Shown: positions 9,123 through 16,764, numbered from the stretch's first letter. The stretch: DNA of 46,446 nt from JBFMGS01 sp040752635 (GCA_040752635.1 JBFMGS010000012.1:1-46446), one strand, 5' to 3'. Made by a program: numbers and translations. The notes: generated by a model not told the origin, from the sequence alone.

Positions 9123-9889
9123 GGCCCAGTCGCCTCCCCGGTTCTAGCCACGGTGACGTTGACCTTTTGTGATCCACTGATGACCTCCACCGCCGGCTGC
9201 TGAATGAAGTTCAACACCTTATCTGAGAAGATCCTGGCGATCTGCTCGGCTCGATCCGCATCAAGCGGATTCGGCACTCTGCCCTCGAGGATCACAGTGT
9301 CCTTGAGGACGCGAACCTGCACACCCTCAATCCCTATGGCCGCCTGCACTTCGGAAGCTTCGATCACGGCCGGAGGGGGAGGGCTTGCCGGGTTTTTCAC
9401 GGTTATCAGGTTGAGGACCTTGTCAGCGTAGGCTCTCGCAATAAGCTCAGCCCGTCTTGACTCGGCGTCTGTCTCAACCGCACCGTCGAGCACTAACGTT
9501 GCCCTGGCAAATCTCGCGCGGAGCTCTCCCGTTCCGATGGCGCTTTCGATCTCCCGCAGCAACTCTTCGTTGTTAACATAGACCCGCACGTCCAAGCTGG
9601 TGCGGCCGGATGAGTCCCAAACATGGAGGGTCGTCTTCCCTTCTGCCTTTCCAATCACGATGACCTCAGTCTTCGACGCCACCACAACATCGGCGATGGC
9701 AGGGTCAGCAACCGCTACCCTCACGACGTCTTTGACCTGTAGGATCCTGGACTGGCTGACCACCACCGCGAACGAAGGACTCTCTGCACGGCCGCCTACC
9801 CCTTGAGCCGACGCAGGAGGAGCTGCTGGTGTCATCAACGCCACACTTACCACGAGAGCAAGCGCCACGAAGGCTTTGCTCGAATTCAT
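9119..9889 (-). CDS. Secretin N-domain paralogue without the channel domain
   Basis: A 256-residue exported protein with a signal peptide. It has the same first domain as the adjacent secretin: SQSRILQVKDVVRVAVADPAIADVVVASKTEVIV is close to the secretin's equivalent. Two BON-like repeats follow (about 108-165 and 180-240), and the protein ends there with no secretin domain. It looks like a tandem duplication of the secretin N-terminal half. It may be a periplasmic partner of the secretin, a role played by TadD/RcpB-type proteins in other systems, but that is inference. The ATG at 9889 has a near-perfect GGAGGTGA 7 bases upstream, so it should be well translated. Confidence 0.85.
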   Translation of the reverse strand: MNSSKAFVALALVVSVALMTPAAPPASAQGVGGRAESPSFAVVVSQSRILQVKDVVRVAVADPAIADVVVASKTEVIVIGKAEGKTTLHVWDSSGRTSLDVRVYVNNEELLREIESAIGTGELRARFARATLVLDGAVETDAESRRAELIARAYADKVLNLITVKNPASPPPPAVIEASEVQAAIGIEGVQVRVLKDTVILEGRVPNPLDADRAEQIARIFSDKVLNFIQQPAVEVISGSQKVNVTVARTGEATGP

Positions 9890-9896
9890 TACCCAA

Positions 9897-10814
9897 TCAC
9901 CTCCCTCGTTCAGACAGAGCGACGTAAGTCTTCTGCGAGCCTTTAATGACCTCCACCATCGCCTGCTCGGGTGATGCCAGCCCGGATGGTTGGGAAGAGG
10001 CTGTTGAAAGCGCTTGCCCTACAGGCAATGCCGGAGTCTGGCGAGCCACGCTCACGACAGGCTCAGGGGAGGCGGCCTCGCTGGATGGCGGTTTCGGAGG
10101 CATCCAACCTTTGACCTCTCTCAGCATCTCGCGCGCAACTATGCCCGTGCCCTTTGTGGCAGAAGCGAATAGAGGTCTCAAGGCCAGGCGCAAGTTTCCC
10201 ATCTCCTCAGCCAGGGCGAGACGCTCCGCCTGAGCAGGTGTGACGGCTAGAGTGGCGCTGGTGGACACCTTCGCTTTACCCTGGCTTTTGTCCTCGGTCT
10301 CCTGGGCTATTGCCAGCACTTCCACATCTTCCAGCACGGTGAAAGCTACGTCCCCCGTCTCGCCGGCTGCGCTCACGGTTGCAACAACATCAACGCGATC
10401 GCCCGGCTTTACGAACCCTGCAACTCCGACCACTTCGTTCACAGGGACTGTGACTGCTCGTTTGTCGCGCGGGATAGAGGATGCCAGGCCCGCCCGCTCG
10501 TTCTCGCCGTACAGCCTGTCCATAATCACCTGCTCGCCCTCGAGGATCTCGGATTTCGTGATAAGCCCCACAACACGTGCAGGATCACGGGCAGCCCTGG
10601 CATGCACGGCGGCTTCAGGTATCTCCTTGATGTAAACGAGGTCTTGCGTGACCTTGGTACGCGGCGGTATGGTGGACTTGGCAGCTACCACCGGCACACT
10701 CTTCCCCGAGACGGGTTTGGGCTTCGCCGCGTTGTTGATATACACGTAGGTCATGACGGCGGCTAAGAGCCCGGGTATCAGGGCGAACAATACCGCCAAC
10801 TTACCGCCCTTCAT
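9897..10814 (-). CDS. cpaB: CpaB/RcpC Flp pilus assembly protein (SAF domain)
   Basis: A 305-residue protein with an N-terminal membrane anchor (LAVLFALIPGLLAAVMTYVYI) and a SAF-type domain at about 38-105 (VPVVAAKSTIPPRTKVTQDLVYIKEIP). A conserved RcpC region follows (RAVTVPVNEVVGVAGFVKPGDRVDVVATV, about 122-150), then a Pro/Ser-rich C-terminus. CpaB/RcpC is a periplasmic component associated with the secretin. The C-terminal VEVIKGSQKTYVAL resembles VEVISGSQKVNVTV at the end of the following gene product, a small shared tail motif. The ATG has AGGGGGTGG about 7 bases upstream. Confidence 0.92.
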   Translation of the reverse strand: MKGGKLAVLFALIPGLLAAVMTYVYINNAAKPKPVSGKSVPVVAAKSTIPPRTKVTQDLVYIKEIPEAAVHARAARDPARVVGLITKSEILEGEQVIMDRLYGENERAGLASSIPRDKRAVTVPVNEVVGVAGFVKPGDRVDVVATVSAAGETGDVAFTVLEDVEVLAIAQETEDKSQGKAKVSTSATLAVTPAQAERLALAEEMGNLRLALRPLFASATKGTGIVAREMLREVKGWMPPKPPSSEAASPEPVVSVARQTPALPVGQALSTASSQPSGLASPEQAMVEVIKGSQKTYVALSERGR

Positions 10815-10843
10815 CGTTTAGCCACCCCCTCATCTTCCCCCTC

Positions 10844-11767
10844 CTACTCCTCCAGCCTGTACGACACAAGCCCGTAGTCGCCTGAGCCTCCGATCTCGCC
10901 GTCGGTCGCCCATCTGATGAACCTGCCTGTTACCTCGCACTTGTTGCCGTGGCCTCCTACACCCTCGAGGAAGAATGCTGCGAACCCGACCAAGAGCACC
11001 GAACTCCGCCCGGTGAGGTCCCCGGGTTCCACATCTGCGACGGGTATCAGTATCAGCCTGGGACACCCCTTCACGAAGCGGTCGAAGGTACACGCCGGCG
11101 AGTGGAGGCACTGCGATATCCTGTTCTCGACTCCCCTCACCGTCGGGCCGGACATGTTTCCGGGCTCCGTCTCCACCCAGTCGCCCACGTGCAACCAGCC
11201 CTGGTAGCCGTATGTGATATTGTCCTCATAGTTCCGGGCTCCTCGCCCTCCCAGGGCGAGACCCCCGAAGTTCCCCGACTCACCCTGGCCGCCCGGATAC
11301 TTTAGAACGTACGTCTGCCCGTATACGAAGGTTTGCTCTGGGACGAAAAAGGGGGCTGCACCGAAGACGCCGCTCACCGGGCCGACCCTCGCTTTGGCGC
11401 TTGCACGCACCTCGACGCTGTCAAATCCTAGAACCCTGGCGAACCCCAGCGGGACGGTGCGTGATATCCTTACCCCCATGCTGTAGCGGTCGGGCAAGAC
11501 CGTGGCCACGGTCCGGCTCTGCTCGGCGCCGTTCTTCACGGCGTAGCTTACCGCCAGAGCTTCGGCCTGCTCAGGCCTGTCGGGAAGCTCCTGCACCCCC
11601 GCGAGGGCGGCTGCGTCAGCAGCATTCGAGAGCGCGACCCTGTTAAAGTAAAGCAACCCCACATCGATGACAAGCGCAGCGAAGCCCAGCAACACCGCCA
11701 TCGCTAGGGCTACGATCACCACTACGCTACCTTTCTCGCTCGGCAAAGCCCTCCGCATGAGCCTCAC
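10844..11767 (-). CDS. TadG-like pseudopilin-domain protein
   Basis: A 307-residue protein beginning with the Tad/TadG N-terminal domain: a short basic leader, then EKGSVVVIVALAMAVLLGFAALVIDVG, a membrane segment with Glu at its start, followed by the characteristic NAADAAALAGVQEL. The remaining ~230 residues are extracytoplasmic, rich in Gly and aromatic residues, with four Cys near 235-280. I see no von Willebrand A domain, unlike long TadG proteins. TadG-type proteins act as minor pseudopilin-like components. It sits 28 bases after the tadE stop. Confidence 0.85.
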   Translation of the reverse strand: MRLMRRALPSEKGSVVVIVALAMAVLLGFAALVIDVGLLYFNRVALSNAADAAALAGVQELPDRPEQAEALAVSYAVKNGAEQSRTVATVLPDRYSMGVRISRTVPLGFARVLGFDSVEVRASAKARVGPVSGVFGAAPFFVPEQTFVYGQTYVLKYPGGQGESGNFGGLALGGRGARNYEDNITYGYQGWLHVGDWVETEPGNMSGPTVRGVENRISQCLHSPACTFDRFVKGCPRLILIPVADVEPGDLTGRSSVLLVGFAAFFLEGVGGHGNKCEVTGRFIRWATDGEIGGSGDYGLVSYRLEE

Positions 11768-11795
11768 CCCTCGCGGCGTCCGTTTCCCCTGAGCG

Positions 11796-12275
11796 TCACT
11801 CCACGCGCATTGTAGTCACGCCGCGCACCGGGTAGGGGTTGGGGAGCATGTCGTTTAGGAGGGGAACCACGATGTCGACGGTATACTCCGCCTCTACCCT
11901 CAACTCCGCGCCTCTCACCCGCTCGGATTGGGAAGGTGTGATAGTCACTGAGATCTTGCTCTCATCAAGCGAACTCGCAGCATGCAGCACCGCCTTGGTT
12001 ATCTCCGCATCGGTCTTGCCGAGAATCCCTACCCTTGCGCCTTCGCGCGACGCATAGGACACCACGATCTGCGCGCTCAGCACGCGACCGAACTCCATGA
12101 TGCCGGTGAGCAGGAGGAGGAGTACGGCAAGGACGAGCGCCATTTCAACGATGGCCTGGCCACGGTCATCGTGCAGGATAGGAGACCTGCCGCTGTATAG
12201 AGCGGGAATCCCTCCGCGACGTAGAGCGGGAGCCCTCTCGCCACGTAGAAGAGGAGATCTTCCATGGAAACACAT
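11796..12275 (-). CDS. TadE-like minor pseudopilin with repetitive leader
   Basis: A 159-residue TadE-family protein. The pseudopilin core is DDRGQAIVEMALVLAVLLLLLTGIMEFG, with the G/Q cleavage-like site and Glu five residues into the mature part. It is followed by the conserved SREGAR motif (YASREGARVGI). The ATG at 12275 is supported by GGAGGAG 8 bases upstream. The leader before the cleavage site is unusually long (about 40 residues) and is built from 8-residue repeats encoded by three 24-bp units at 12185-12256. TadE is normally processed by the prepilin peptidase encoded just upstream. Confidence 0.88.
   Translation of the reverse strand: MCFHGRSPLLRGERAPALRRGGIPALYSGRSPILHDDRGQAIVEMALVLAVLLLLLTGIMEFGRVLSAQIVVSYASREGARVGILGKTDAEITKAVLHAASSLDESKISVTITPSQSERVRGAELRVEAEYTVDIVVPLLNDMLPNPYPVRGVTTMRVE
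12185..12256 (-). repeat. Three tandem degenerate 24-bp repeats inside tadE
   Basis: Units 12185-12208, 12209-12232 and 12233-12256 share the core CCCGCTCTACGT-like sequence and encode 8-residue repeats such as ERAPALRR and GGIPALYSG in the leader of the TadE protein, upstream of the hydrophobic segment. Confidence 0.75.
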
Positions 12276-12366
12276 GCCGCCTTCTCCTCCGATGCTCACT
12301 CGTTCTGCAGGGCGCGCGAGCAAGCATTCTTACGTACCTGACCGGATAAAGCCCTCGCGCGGTCGC

Positions 12367-12933
12367 TCAGGCGGGCAGGATAGAAAACCCGGTTGCTATG
12401 GCGATGAGAAGGCCGACGCCGATGGCGGCGGAATACGGGATGGCGAGGCCTGAAGGCGGGACCAGCACGACCTCGCCGGATTGTCGCACCACCCTGAGAC
12501 TGCGTCCGAGGATGCCGGGGACCACGAAGGAAAGAAAGCCGATAAAACCAATCCCTATACTCGCCAGAGTCAGTCCCAGGCGCCGACGCTTCACGAGAAC
12601 CGCCGCCGATATGATTCCGCCGGCAACCGCGCCGTAAAGAATGGAGCACGCAGCACCCTTCGCGCCCAGAATCGCCCCGACCGCCGCAAGCAGCTTCACG
12701 TCGCCTGCGCCCACCCACCCAAGGGCGAACGGCACGAAAAGGATACCGGCCCCCACGAGAAGCCCGACGACGGACGCCCCAAGCCCGCGCAGCCCGCCCG
12801 TGACCAGGCCGAGAACAAGGCCTACCGCCATGCTCGACACCACCAGGCGGTTCGGGATACGCCTCTCCCTGCAGTCATACCACACCGCCGCCGCAGTGAC
12901 CGCAATTGCAGCCACCTGCAACACTCCAATCAC
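12367..12933 (-). CDS. Prepilin peptidase (CpaA/TadV, A24 family)
   Basis: A 188-residue polytopic membrane aspartic protease of the short CpaA/TadV type. It shows both catalytic Asp motifs: WYDCRERRIPN with D20 and GAGDVKLL with D78. It should cleave the leader peptides of Flp, TadE and TadG at the cytoplasmic face. The drawn start is the GTG at 12933 with AGAGG only about 3 bases away; the GTG at 12924 (9 bases further on) with AGGTGA is an alternative. It is separated from flp by a candidate terminator, which would lower its expression relative to the major pilin. Confidence 0.9.
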   Translation of the reverse strand: MIGVLQVAAIAVTAAAVWYDCRERRIPNRLVVSSMAVGLVLGLVTGGLRGLGASVVGLLVGAGILFVPFALGWVGAGDVKLLAAVGAILGAKGAACSILYGAVAGGIISAAVLVKRRRLGLTLASIGIGFIGFLSFVVPGILGRSLRVVRQSGEVVLVPPSGLAIPYSAAIGVGLLIAIATGFSILPA

Positions 12934-12944
12934 CTGCCTCTGAC

Positions 12945-12962
12945 AAAAACTCCTGACAGGAG
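12945..12962 (-). terminator. Candidate intra-operon terminator between flp and the prepilin peptidase
   Basis: On the minus strand CTCCT-GTC-AGGAG is followed directly by TTTTTG. A second GC-rich palindromic segment (12961-12999, AGGGCCC with GGGCCCT arms) lies just before it. This would let most transcripts stop after flp with partial read-through into the assembly genes. Confidence 0.6.
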
Positions 12963-13079
12963 GGCCCTCCCGGAGGGGTCGGCAGGGCCCCGTAAGTAAA
13001 GCCCCTGGAAAGTACCCTAATCAGTCCGCCACGCTGGCTTTGCGGTCAACATGCTTGGAGGTCGGAAGAATAGCGTCTA

Positions 13080-13259
13080 CTACTGGTTCTCCGGGTTCTG
13101 CAACGCTGTGGTGGCTCTCCCGAATATATTCTCCAGGCCGCCACGCAACAGAACTAATGCGCCAATGAGAACCACCGCGACCAGTGCGATTATCAAACCG
13201 TACTCGACCATACCCTGGCCGTTCTCTTCGTGGAAAAGCCTCTTCAGCAATGCCATCAT
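13080..13259 (-). CDS. flp: Flp major pilin
   Basis: A 59-residue Flp-type prepilin. It has a short charged leader (MMALLKRLFHEENG), then the mature start QGMVEYGLIIALVAVVLIGALVLL with the invariant Glu and Tyr, and a short C-terminal tail. The cleavage site is expected at G/QGMVEYG. The ATG at 13259 has GGAGGT 7 bases upstream; a GTG at 13268 overlaps the ribosome site and is less likely. The pilin is the first structural gene after the riboswitch and terminator, about 180 bases downstream of them. It polymerises into the Flp pilus used for adhesion. Confidence 0.95.
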   Translation of the reverse strand: MMALLKRLFHEENGQGMVEYGLIIALVAVVLIGALVLLRGGLENIFGRATTALQNPENQ

Positions 13260-13440
13260 AACCTGCACCTCCCTTCATTTGTGAGTGCCCGATGACCGCA
13301 CCGAGAGGCTCTATGGGCCAGCCGTTTCTTGAAGATGAGATGAGGTCAGGTCAAAGCCACGCGTCCTTTGCGTGTCCTTTTATGGTGTAGCCCGGCCAAC
13401 CTGTAAGTCTCCCATGCGGCCCGCCGAAGAGACTCCTCGC

Positions 13441-13483
13441 AAAAACAGAGCCTGCCCGTCGGCGTTGCCAGACGAGCAGGCTC
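13441..13483 (-). terminator. Riboswitch expression-platform terminator ahead of flp
   Basis: On the minus strand, an 8-9 bp outer stem (GAGCCTGC with GCAGGCTC, 13448-13483) continues into CGTC/GACG pairs and is followed by TGTTTTTG (T run at 13445-13441). It begins about 16 bases after the c-di-GMP aptamer ends, as expected for a transcriptional expression platform. Confidence 0.85.
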
Positions 13484-13499
13484 AAAAGATCCTTCTCTT

Positions 13500-13592
13500 C
13501 GGCAACCCGGCTGTCATGGCCAGAACCCCTCCTGGCTTTAGACCCGTGGCTTTGCGTCCCCGCCTTTCGGCAGGTTTGCCTTTCTCGGGAGA
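13500..13592 (-). promoter_or_regulatory. c-di-GMP-I (GEMM-I) riboswitch
   Basis: Reading the minus strand, the conserved parts of the GEMM-I aptamer appear in order. They are AGGCAAACC, a short stem with a GAAA tetraloop (CTGCC-GAAA-GGCGG), the highly conserved GGGACGCAAAGCC, ACGGGTCTAAAG in the receptor region, and the closing GGGTTGCC. The aptamer binds the second messenger cyclic di-GMP. It is placed between the two-component regulator gene and flp and is followed by an intrinsic terminator, so it should gate transcription of the pilus operon. Whether ligand turns transcription on or off cannot be read safely from the sequence. Confidence 0.93.
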
Positions 13593-13712
13593 ACGTTTTT
13601 CAATTTTCAATCTAACACGACTCGATCTTCGCTTTGTCGATTCCTATCTAAAAGACTAGCACTCCGGGTAGAGATTGCCTATCAGCCTAATGTCCTATTT
13701 TCCTGTAGGACT

Positions 13713-14567
13713 TTAGTCGTGAGAGCTTTGGCCCGACAACCCCGAGAACCCACGGCTGATGGCCCACACGGCAGCCTGAGTGCGGCGGTCCGTTCCGAGC
13801 TTGTGAAGGATGTGGCTTACGTGGTTTTTGACTGTCTTCTCGCTTATGGAAAGCGTTCGCGCAATCTCGCGGTTGCTCTTTCCGCAAGCCACAAGAGACA
13901 GCACCTCGGATTCCCTCGGAGTTAGTACATGCGGGGGTGCCTCCGCGGCGGAAGCAACCGACCGCGCAGGGCCTGTCACCGCGTGCGAAACGGCTTCCTC
14001 GAACCCGGAGGCGACCTCTTTCAGCCTGGCGAGCTCGTCTACGAGAATCCTCACCACCTGAGGAGATGCAAAATGGTGGCCGCTCGATACTACCCGTATA
14101 GCATTCACGAGCTCCTCCGCGCTAATAGACCGGTCAACACACCCGAGGGCCCCGGCCCGGAACGCATCGAATACAGCATCGAAGGCCTGGCGACTTCCAC
14201 CTGCTAGATCTACCACTGCGATAAGGGCACACGAGCGCTCGGCGCTTGCCCCTCCCGATCCCGTGCCGCCCGGTCCCGCACACTTCTCGCCGATTTTTCT
14301 CGAGCGGTGCTCTGAGTCTTGGGCAGCGATCTCTACAGAAATCGCCTTCCATACGGCGGGCCTGGGCGAGACTGTGCCGACTACTATGACATCCGGGTTT
14401 TCGCACGCAACGACGCGGTTTATCTGATCCACATCGCTGGCCTCACCCATGACTTCGATGTCTGGCTCAGCCTCGATGGCCCGGCGCATCCCTGAACGGA
14501 AGAGCGCGCTATAGTCGGCTACCAGTACTCTGATGGATCGGGCCGTACCACCTGCCGACGCGGTCAT
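13713..14567 (-). CDS. NarL/LuxR-type regulator with degenerate receiver
   Basis: A 284-residue DNA-binding regulator. The C-terminal LuxR helix-turn-helix is intact (LTPRESEVLSLVACGKSNREIARTLSISEKTVKNHVSHILHKL, about 215-260). The N-terminal receiver-like domain (12-165) keeps one early Asp (D18), but the usual phosphoacceptor position has Gly64 (PDVIVVGTVSP), and the usual Lys site reads GCVDRS. A Gly/Ser-rich insert of about 30 residues interrupts the fold. It therefore probably does not accept phosphate normally, or works through protein contacts. It follows the histidine kinase gene by 28 bases and lies directly upstream of the riboswitch, so it may regulate the Tad locus. Confidence 0.85.
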   Translation of the reverse strand: MTASAGGTARSIRVLVADYSALFRSGMRRAIEAEPDIEVMGEASDVDQINRVVACENPDVIVVGTVSPRPAVWKAISVEIAAQDSEHRSRKIGEKCAGPGGTGSGGASAERSCALIAVVDLAGGSRQAFDAVFDAFRAGALGCVDRSISAEELVNAIRVVSSGHHFASPQVVRILVDELARLKEVASGFEEAVSHAVTGPARSVASAAEAPPHVLTPRESEVLSLVACGKSNREIARTLSISEKTVKNHVSHILHKLGTDRRTQAAVWAISRGFSGLSGQSSHD

Positions 14568-14595
14568 GGTTCACCTACCCCCAGGCTCCTGCAAA

Positions 14596-15282
14596 CTACT
14601 GGTCCTCAATCGGGATTCTCACAGTCACCCTGGTGCCTCGGCCTGGAGCGGTGTCGATGTCCAGCGAGCCTCCGAGGAGCTTCGCACGTTCCCTCATTCC
14701 GGTGATCCCGAACTTCTCGGCTTTTGCCAGACTACGAGAAACGGCGGCCATGTCAAACCCTTTTCCGTCATCCTCCACGCTAGCCCCGATCGTGCTCGCG
14801 CCATACCCCAGGGTCACCACCACCTTTGAGGCCAGCGCATGTTTGCGAACGTTGTGCAGCGCCTCCTGTACGATCCGGAACAACGCAAGTTCGATGACGG
14901 GATCGACCCTGGTCTCCTTGCCTAGCACGTTCATCTCGACCGCCAGGCCGTGCCTTGCGGAGAAGTCGTTTACGTACCGTCGCAGCGCAGGCGCGAGCCC
15001 CAGGTCGTCAAGGATCATGGGGCGGAGATCGAAGATCATCCTTCTGATCTCTCGCAACCCCTCTGTTATGGTCTTTCTGAGCTCTTTTAGTTCTTGCGAT
15101 GCACGAGGCGGGTCCTCTGTAATTAGCTTTTCGACGATCTCAAGCCTCATGATGGCGTTGGCCATCAATTGGGCGGGGCCGTCGTGGATGTCGCGCGCGA
15201 CGCGCCGTCTCTCCTCTTCCTGGGCCTTGATGAACTGGTCCCGGTGAGACCCTCCCCGCTCAGGAGACTGGGATGAAAGCAC
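14596..15282 (-). CDS. DegS/NarX-like cytoplasmic histidine kinase
   Basis: A 228-residue soluble kinase with a HisKA_3 dimerisation/phosphoacceptor domain (EEERRRVARDIHDGPAQLMAN, His33) and a HATPase domain: N-box ALFRIVQEALHNVRKHA, G1 box VEDDGKGFD, and GITGMRERAKLLGGSLDIDTAPGRGTRVTVRIP. It lacks membrane segments and a sensor domain, so its input must come from another protein or the cytoplasm. The GTG start has AAGGA about 7 bases upstream. It pairs by position with the downstream LuxR-type regulator whose receiver lacks the phosphoacceptor Asp; the competent receiver of the CpaE-like protein is another possible partner. Confidence 0.88.
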   Translation of the reverse strand: MLSSQSPERGGSHRDQFIKAQEEERRRVARDIHDGPAQLMANAIMRLEIVEKLITEDPPRASQELKELRKTITEGLREIRRMIFDLRPMILDDLGLAPALRRYVNDFSARHGLAVEMNVLGKETRVDPVIELALFRIVQEALHNVRKHALASKVVVTLGYGASTIGASVEDDGKGFDMAAVSRSLAKAEKFGITGMRERAKLLGGSLDIDTAPGRGTRVTVRIPIEDQ

Positions 15283-15364
15283 CCTGCTTTCCTTCTTCCG
15301 TTCCGTGATCTCAGAATTCGACGAACTCCCGGCAGACGACCGCTACTCCTGCAAATCCCAATAA

Positions 15365-15384
15365 CGCCCGGGGAAGCCCGGGCG
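15365..15384 (-). terminator. Perfect 8-bp hairpin after the oxidoreductase gene
   Basis: CGCCCGGG-CTTC-CCCGGGCG on the minus strand is followed by TTATTGGG. It lies 50 bases after the stop of the Gfo/Idh/MocA gene and upstream of the kinase. The T tract is weak. Confidence 0.5.
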
Positions 15385-15433
15385 CAGGATTCTTGCTGGC
15401 TATCTCTGTAATGTGGCGAGCTTTAGACGTCTC

Positions 15434-16612
15434 TCAGAAACCAAGCCCTTTCCAGAATGAGCGCGCCCTGGCCATGAAGCCAGCCCTCGCCGCGGCGACC
15501 GCGACGCGCGGTTCCACCGGAACGTACTCCCCTCCCTGGCGGAGGGACTCCTCCGCCCTTTCCAGCACCTGCACCACCTTCAACCCGTTCACCCCGTCGG
15601 TCAGCGGCCGCTTGCCCTCGCGGATGCACTCGAGGAAGTGAAGGCACTCGTTCCGCAGCGGCTCACTCATCTTAAGCTTCGGGATATACACGTCACCGTA
15701 GGTGAATGTATACTGGAACTGCGAGAAGCCGTTCATCGTATCAACGCCGTTCGAGCTGTCTACGCCGTTGTCGCCGCCGTTGTCACCAACGCCGGCGGGG
15801 TTTGCGCGGCCATGAGACCCCTTTGCGAAGTCACGACGGCGGTTTACGCCCTTGTTGTAAACCTTGACCTTTTCAAGCGTTTCGGCGTCATCGAACACTA
15901 TCATCTTCTTTTCGCCGATTATCGTCGTCCTGCTCGCCTTGCACGGGTCGAGCCAGCTCAGGTGGATGTTGGCTATCACCCCTGAAGCAAACCGCACCGT
16001 GACAAAGGCCACATCCTCGACACCGTCGTTCACGTAAGCCTGACCTGTCGCGGCAACGCTCACAGGCTCGTCCTCGAGCAGGTAAAGCAGGGTCGCTATG
16101 TCGTGCGGGGCCTTGTCCCACAGCACGCTCACGTCTTCCCTAACGATGCCCAGGCTTGTCCGCGTCGCGTGGAGGTAGTAAACTCTGCCGAGTTCTCCAG
16201 ATTCGATATAGTCCTTGACGATATGCATACCCGGATGATAGTCCATTATATGACCTACCATGAGAACTCTTCCGGCCTTCGCCGCGAGGTCTACGAGCTG
16301 GTCGGCGTCCTCGGAAGAAAGTGTAAACGGCTTCTCGACAAGGACATGCTTTCCACGAAGCAGGCAAGCGCGGGCTATGCCGTAGTGAGTCGCCGGCGGA
16401 GTAGCAACCACAACCGCATCGATTTTAGGGTCCGAGGCAACGGCTTGAAAACTCTTGGTTAGCTTTACGAGAGGATACCGCTCACGGATGGCGACGAGCC
16501 TGGAATGGTTGGTATCACAGCAGGTTACGAGCCTAGCTTCGGGAATCTCGGAAAAGTTCCTGACGTAGTTCTTCCCCCAATTGCCACAACCGATCACGCC
16601 TACATTTATCAC
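15434..16612 (-). CDS. Gfo/Idh/MocA family NAD(P)-dependent oxidoreductase
   Basis: A 392-residue dehydrogenase. The N-terminal Rossmann fold has the nucleotide site GVIGCGNWGKNYVRNF and the family EKPF motif (VLVEKPFTLS, about residue 92). The substrate domain has KAPHDIATLLYLL with the conserved His. It resembles UDP-N-acetylglucosamine 3-dehydrogenases (WlbA/WbpB type) by eye, which would suit surface polysaccharide synthesis; this assignment is tentative. An unusual Asn/Gly/Asp-rich insert (GVGDNGGDNGVDSSNGVDT, codons near 15729-15800) interrupts the C-terminal domain. Downstream, SEPLRNECLHFLECIREGKRPLTDGVNGLKVVQVLERAEESL is standard for the family. Confidence 0.85.
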   Translation of the reverse strand: MINVGVIGCGNWGKNYVRNFSEIPEARLVTCCDTNHSRLVAIRERYPLVKLTKSFQAVASDPKIDAVVVATPPATHYGIARACLLRGKHVLVEKPFTLSSEDADQLVDLAAKAGRVLMVGHIMDYHPGMHIVKDYIESGELGRVYYLHATRTSLGIVREDVSVLWDKAPHDIATLLYLLEDEPVSVAATGQAYVNDGVEDVAFVTVRFASGVIANIHLSWLDPCKASRTTIIGEKKMIVFDDAETLEKVKVYNKGVNRRRDFAKGSHGRANPAGVGDNGGDNGVDSSNGVDTMNGFSQFQYTFTYGDVYIPKLKMSEPLRNECLHFLECIREGKRPLTDGVNGLKVVQVLERAEESLRQGGEYVPVEPRVAVAAARAGFMARARSFWKGLGF

Positions 16613-16764
16613 TCTATGTCCTCCTCCACACGATGCCCGGAGGCAACAAGCCGACGCGCCCCGGCAGGCGCCCTGGCATAGATGCCTGACCTGCCGGTCC
16701 GCGTCCTCAGTTACTTCGACATGAACCTATGAATTCCTCTTATTAGTATGTCCCTGGCAGGAGA

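Noticed and set aside
13601..13660. Possible promoter of the c-di-GMP riboswitch transcript (TCGACA with a GTTAGA-like -10)
   Set aside because: The -10 match is poor and the spacer is 18-19 bases; I could not choose a convincing promoter, and read-through from the regulator genes is also possible.
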